From: an uncultured Mycoplasmatota bacterium
GTDB lineage: Bacteria; Bacillota_I; Bacilli_A; RF39; UBA660
Length of the DNA: 6,462 nucleotides
NCBI GenBank assembly: GCA_948469295.1
Contig: CAOKLK010000042.1
Coordinates: 1 to 6,462 of the forward strand
Direction: 5' to 3'
The notes under the pieces are model-generated. The model had not been told where the DNA came from and searched no databases. It saw only the letters and a list, made by a program, of their open reading frames with translations. This document shows positions 5,791 to 6,462 of the stretch, piece after piece. The stretch's first letter is position 1. The number at the start of each line of letters is the position of its first letter. The position numbers were made by a program, and so were the translations under genes.

Positions 5791-6078
5791 ATGTCAATGA
5801 TGATTTTAAATCTACAATTATTTGCTCATAAAAAAGCACAAACTTCTACTCAAAATGGACGTGATTCTAGAGGACGTAGATTAGGTGCAAAAGCAAGTGA
5901 TGGAGAACATGTTACTGCAGGAAGTATTATTTATCGTCAAAGAGGAACAAGAATTTATCCAGGAACGAATGTGGGACTTGGAAAAGATCATACTTTATAT
6001 GCTAAAATTGATGGGTATGTAAGATATGAAAGACTTGGAAGAGATAAAAAGAAAGCAAGTGTTTACGAAACAAAGTAA
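5791..6078 (+). CDS. rpmA: 50S ribosomal protein L27 (bL27) with Prp-cleaved N-terminal extension
   Basis: A 95-residue bL27 precursor. The first 12 residues, [12 protein letters not shown], match the Firmicutes-type extension that ends LNLQ(F/L)FA and is cut by Prp. The mature protein would start at HKK (83 residues), leaving the N-terminal arm that reaches the peptidyl transferase centre. The body has the usual blocks [13 protein letters not shown] and [16 protein letters not shown] followed by [13 protein letters not shown] 5791 is preferred over ATGs at 5797 and 5800 because GTGAGG (5778-5783) sits seven bases upstream. It is the last gene of the rplU unit. Obg and Spo0B, which follow rpmA in B. 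subtilis, are not next here. Confidence 0.98.
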   Translation: MSMMILNLQLFAHKKAQTSTQNGRDSRGRRLGAKASDGEHVTAGSIIYRQRGTRIYPGTNVGLGKDHTLYAKIDGYVRYERLGRDKKKASVYETK

Positions 6079-6102
6079 ACATTTTTTTTTATGAAAAAAT
6101 TT

Positions 6103-6111
6103 TGTTATAAT
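6103..6111 (+). promoter_or_regulatory. Extended -10 promoter of the Fic gene
   Basis: TGTTATAAT is a perfect extended -10 (TG, one base, TATAAT). There is no TTGACA-like -35; the appropriate position falls in a T tract (6082-6090). Transcription would start at about 6118, right at the ribosome binding site GGTGATC (6119-6125), giving a leader of about 11 bases. Confidence 0.65.
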
Positions 6112-6128
6112 TTATATAGGTGATCGTA

Positions 6129-6462
6129 ATGAAAGATAAATTTAATTTATCAAAAGAGCAATGTGTTTTTATCGTAAAACGAAATATAGTGGATTATATT
6201 TATAAAAGTGCTAATTTAGAGGGAATTGGTGTAACTTATCCAGATACTCAAGCTATTTTAGATGGAGGAGTAGTAAATGGGTTGACTGTGAATGAAATGA
6301 TAACCATTAATAATTTAAAATATGCCTGGAATTATGTTTTGGAACATGATTTTTCAAAATTAGATTTTGCGGTTATTTGTGATCTTCATCGTTTTATTAT
6401 GGATAAGTTGGTGATGAATCCAGGAATGATTCGCCAAGTTCCAGTAAATATTGGTGGAACCA
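6129..6462 (+). CDS. Fic domain protein, 3' end cut by window edge
   Basis: 111 complete codons are visible from ATG 6129, five bases after GGTGA, and the frame is open at the right edge. Fic proteins usually transfer AMP, or another nucleotide part, to a hydroxyl of a target protein. Evidence: the N-terminal helix contains SANLEG (Ser27, Glu31, Gly32), which fits the (S/T)xxxE(G/N) inhibitory motif, followed by the family-typical region running through YPDTQAILDG (37-46). Further on, HRFIMDKLVMNPGMIRQVPVNIGGT (positions about 88-111) matches the Fic core before the active-site loop, with P-G-x-x-R and V-x-I-G-G-T. The catalytic HPFxxGNGR motif should lie beyond the window and cannot be checked. 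Having the inhibitory motif N-terminal to the core makes it class II-like. Target and partner are unknown, and no antitoxin gene lies upstream. Confidence 0.88.
   Translation, partial: MKDKFNLSKEQCVFIVKRNIVDYIYKSANLEGIGVTYPDTQAILDGGVVNGLTVNEMITINNLKYAWNYVLEHDFSKLDFAVICDLHRFIMDKLVMNPGMIRQVPVNIGGT

Noticed and set aside
6079..6105. Possible rho-independent terminator after rpmA (T tract, then ATG, then A tract)
   Set aside because: The inverted repeat is made only of A and T with no GC stem, so it cannot be supported as a terminator; the same T tract simply fills the -35 region of the next promoter.
1..6462. Mycoplasma-type genetic code (TGA as Trp), suggested by low GC
   Set aside because: The SPOR gene and mreC end with TGA at coupled junctions, and Trp residues in the proteins are all TGG where I checked.
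1..6462. CRISPR arrays, insertion sequences, tRNA genes or att sites
   Set aside because: No spaced direct repeats, transposase motifs, terminal inverted repeats or tRNA-like cloverleaf segments were seen on either strand.

Overview
The window looks like chromosome from a low-GC, spore-lineage Firmicute (class Bacilli sense lato, probably an uncultivated streamlined relative of the Erysipelotrichales/RF39 type; the placement is inference). Base composition is strongly AT-rich. TGA is used as a stop (SPOR gene, mreC) and Trp is encoded by TGG, so this is the standard bacterial code and not the Mycoplasma code. The gene order SPOR protein - radC - mreC - mreD - SpoIVFA-like - SpoIVFB - rplU - prp - rpmA follows the Bacillus subtilis block spoIIB-maf-radC-mreB-mreC-mreD-minC-minD-spoIVFA-spoIVFB-rplU-ysxB-rpmA, with maf, mreB, minC and minD absent here.

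Layout: bases 1-1310 (minus strand) hold a GspE/PilB/ComGA-type secretion or pilus ATPase whose 3' end runs off the left edge. Bases 1311-1452 are a divergent promoter region. A tightly packed plus-strand cluster (1453-5031) then encodes a one-pass SPOR-domain protein, RadC, a short MreC, a short MreD-like membrane protein, a catalytically dead M23 protein (SpoIVFA-like) and the intramembrane metalloprotease SpoIVFB. Most junctions overlap by a few bases, which suggests translational coupling. A near-consensus promoter and an L21-leader-like structured 5' UTR (5043-5174) start a second unit, rplU-prp-rpmA (5176-6078). A separate extended -10 promoter then drives a Fic-domain gene (6129 to the right edge), cut by the window before its catalytic motif.

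How the genes fit together: the SPOR/Mre/SpoIVF block combines peptidoglycan-synthesis scaffolding, septal or engulfment functions and the membrane-embedded checkpoint that in B. subtilis activates mother-cell sigma-K. The ribosomal block pairs bL27, which carries an N-terminal extension ending LNLQLFA, with the cysteine protease Prp that removes such extensions. No mobile elements, CRISPR arrays, tRNAs or rRNAs were seen. The content is largely conserved; the main points of interest are the trimmed-down versions of known modules, the missing mreB/minCD, the Shine-Dalgarno usage (GGTGA), the strand-specific codon usage and the very short mRNA leaders.
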